NCBI GenBank assembly: GCA_017449065.1
Contig: JAFSKF010000009.1
Coordinates: forward strand, 47,501 to 111,500
Origin: Bacteroidales bacterium
GTDB lineage: Bacteria > Bacteroidota > Bacteroidia > Bacteroidales > UBA3663
Length of the DNA: 64,000 nucleotides
Direction of reading: 5' to 3'
Shown: one piece after another, positions 62,786 to 64,000 of the stretch
Position numbering within the stretch: position 1 is the stretch's first letter
Layout: every line of letters starts with the position of its first letter
The notes under the pieces: model-generated
Told to the model about the DNA's origin: nothing
The model's database searches: none
The model's input: only the letters and a program-made list of their open reading frames with translations
Program-made: the position numbers and the translations under genes

Positions 62786-63841
62786 TTAGTTCTCTCTCTT
62801 CTTGAAAGCAAAATCAAAGAAAATAAATGCTGCTACATCCACAAGGACAGACAAAAGCACATAGAAAAGGAAAGAAATAGGATACTTGCCCCTGAAAAAA
62901 TCCATCCATACATCTATGACGGACAACATACGTTTCGTATTAGTTTCCAAGTTTTCTGCTGTATAGAGTTCTTTGTCTTTCGAATTTTTAAACTTTACAA
63001 ATTTTTGATTATTCTTAATGCAAGTATATCCGCTAAGAATAACTCCTTCTGCTTGCGTAATTACATCCTCATGTATGCTCCCTGTCTCTACCATAGTCTT
63101 AATGGTGTCTGTCATAAGATCAATTTTTCGAATGTCTTCCGAAGCCTCCGTAGCAGCTGTTCTAGAAACAGTGTAGTTCTGATCCTTAATTGCTTTTAAG
63201 GATTTATTCATTTGATTCACATAACCAGTCAGAATTGATTGATCTGTATTGTTCCAAGCCCATTTTTCATCATTGAATTTTATAGCCGAACCTGGAATTT
63301 CCTTTTCTAATATAGGATTAATATCCCCAAGAAGGTCGCGAACGTATTTACCATTCCCTCTATTTCCTGTCCCTCCAGTTGCGTTAAATTCCGCTTGCAC
63401 TAATTTGAACTTATTATATACCTCGTCATGAATAGAAAAATAAGCAGAATCGACATTCTGTCTTGACTTTATTTGTTCAAGGTATGTTTTTGTTGTTGTC
63501 AAATCTTCCTGTACTTTGTTGCCAATATTATGATTATAGAAAAATGTATGAGTATTAGTTGGCATACTCATTAGAAGCCAGAAGATAAGTACAAGGATTA
63601 TTCCAATCCAGAATGTACGGCGGCGATGATCCATCCACAAATCTTTGTTAAGAGCATCAACAATCATCTTCGTCCCATAAGAGGCAACAATGAAAAATGC
63701 AATTGTTAGACCCCATACAAAAGGTTCAGGCATCCATTTAATAAGCAGATGAAAAGAATGTTCGGTTGCCCAGCAACTGATAGCAGCCAAAACTAAGAAA
63801 GCTATAAAAGCCCCCCAATTTTTTAGATTCTCGGTCTTCAT
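62786..63841 (-). CDS. Four-TM membrane protein of the GTPase module
   Basis: A 351-residue protein. Three N-terminal transmembrane helices (about 9-28, 38-60 and 75-93) are followed by a helical extracytoplasmic domain of about 225 residues, and a fourth helix near the end (FLFYVLLSVLVDVAAFIFF, about 325-345) with a short Lys/Arg tail. No enzyme motif is visible. The shape resembles methyl-accepting or bacteriophage-lysis-like sensor domains only in a general way. It lies 24 bases before the GTPase gene, which suggests that the GTPase acts at this membrane protein. Confidence 0.65.
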   Translation of the reverse strand: MKTENLKNWGAFIAFLVLAAISCWATEHSFHLLIKWMPEPFVWGLTIAFFIVASYGTKMIVDALNKDLWMDHRRRTFWIGIILVLIFWLLMSMPTNTHTFFYNHNIGNKVQEDLTTTKTYLEQIKSRQNVDSAYFSIHDEVYNKFKLVQAEFNATGGTGNRGNGKYVRDLLGDINPILEKEIPGSAIKFNDEKWAWNNTDQSILTGYVNQMNKSLKAIKDQNYTVSRTAATEASEDIRKIDLMTDTIKTMVETGSIHEDVITQAEGVILSGYTCIKNNQKFVKFKNSKDKELYTAENLETNTKRMLSVIDVWMDFFRGKYPISFLFYVLLSVLVDVAAFIFFDFAFKKREN

Positions 63842-63881
63842 TTTAATTTGATTTAGTTATTAATTTAAGTTTCGGGAGTTC

Positions 63882-64000
63882 TTAACTCGCCATTTTATAT
63901 TGATACAATTCACAGATATGAGCAAGCTCATCAGATTCATTAACCAGGGCATCAAGCACCTCTTCATCGTCGATGGAGAAGACCTTCGTGATGGCTGCCA
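63882..64000 (-). CDS. C-terminal end of an unknown protein (partial)
   Basis: The last 39 codons of a gene whose start lies beyond the window: AAITKVFSIDDEEVLDALVN, then an acidic helix and YQYKMAS before the stop. It is 40 bases upstream of the four-TM gene on the same strand and so is probably the preceding member of the same operon. Too little is visible to assign a family. Confidence 0.55.
   Translation of the reverse strand, partial: AAITKVFSIDDEEVLDALVNESDELAHICELYQYKMAS

Overview
The window reads as a chromosome segment of a member of the Bacteroidales, most likely in or near Prevotellaceae. The evidence is: many promoters of the Bacteroidota type (TTTG, about 20 bases, TAnnTTTG) just upstream of genes; a complete Rnf operon in the order rseC-rnfB-C-D-G-E-A; BACON, LruC, DUF4468 and DUF2723 proteins; secreted proteins ending in a GMYIVNGKK-type C-terminal signal; and pectin-degrading enzymes. 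No rRNA, tRNA, CRISPR array, transposase or phage gene was recognised.

Layout. 0-3 kb (+): the end of a probable DUF6298 protein and a secreted alpha/beta-hydrolase, probably for pectin or another plant glycan. 3-6 kb (-): outer-membrane barrel protein, small protein, PrsW-type membrane protease, a candidate small RNA and murI. 6-11 kb (+): DUF2723 membrane protein, polysaccharide deacetylase, deoC. 11-16 kb (-): AAA/DUF4143 ATPase, a TonB-like protein and two exported proteins. 16.4-25.4 kb (-): a tight seven-gene operon with two Ser/Thr kinases, one PP2C phosphatase, three FHA or FHA-like proteins (one fused to a membrane-anchored trypsin-like protease), a BACON/beta-barrel protein and an unknown exported protein. 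It is preceded by a structured leader with an intrinsic terminator and by four palindromes spaced 22-23 bp apart. 26-28 kb (-): two AlbA_2 (schlafen-like) genes that look internally deleted. 28.4-34.2 kb (-): the Rnf operon. 34.4-40.2 kb (+): glutaminyl-cyclase-like lipoprotein, SufE, a DMT transporter, DUF4468, DUF2264 and GH105. 40.3-41.4 kb (-): rpsF-rpsR-rplI. 41.6-52 kb (-): a four-gene operon alternating large secreted proteins (one a CE8 pectin methylesterase) with small MKK/RxYxxP proteins, then an LruC lipoprotein and a polysaccharide flippase. 52-54 kb (+): DUF5686-like protein and nitroreductase lipoprotein. 54-57 kb (-): a decaying RNA-repair/ADP-ribose cluster (vWA, broken ADP-ribosylglycohydrolase, macro-like protein, truncated rtcB). 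57-64 kb (-): an A+T-rich accessory module with a four-TM protein, a GTPase, two paralogous coiled-coil transmembrane proteins flanking a retropepsin-like lipoprotein, an LRR protein and a frameshifted DUF805 gene.

The two parts most likely to be undescribed systems are the kinase/phosphatase/FHA operon and the GTPase module. The first looks like a self-contained phosphorylation circuit linked to a periplasmic protease and an outer-membrane protein. The second looks like a GTP-driven envelope apparatus with paired sensor-like proteins and an aspartic protease. Functions for both are inferred from domain content only.
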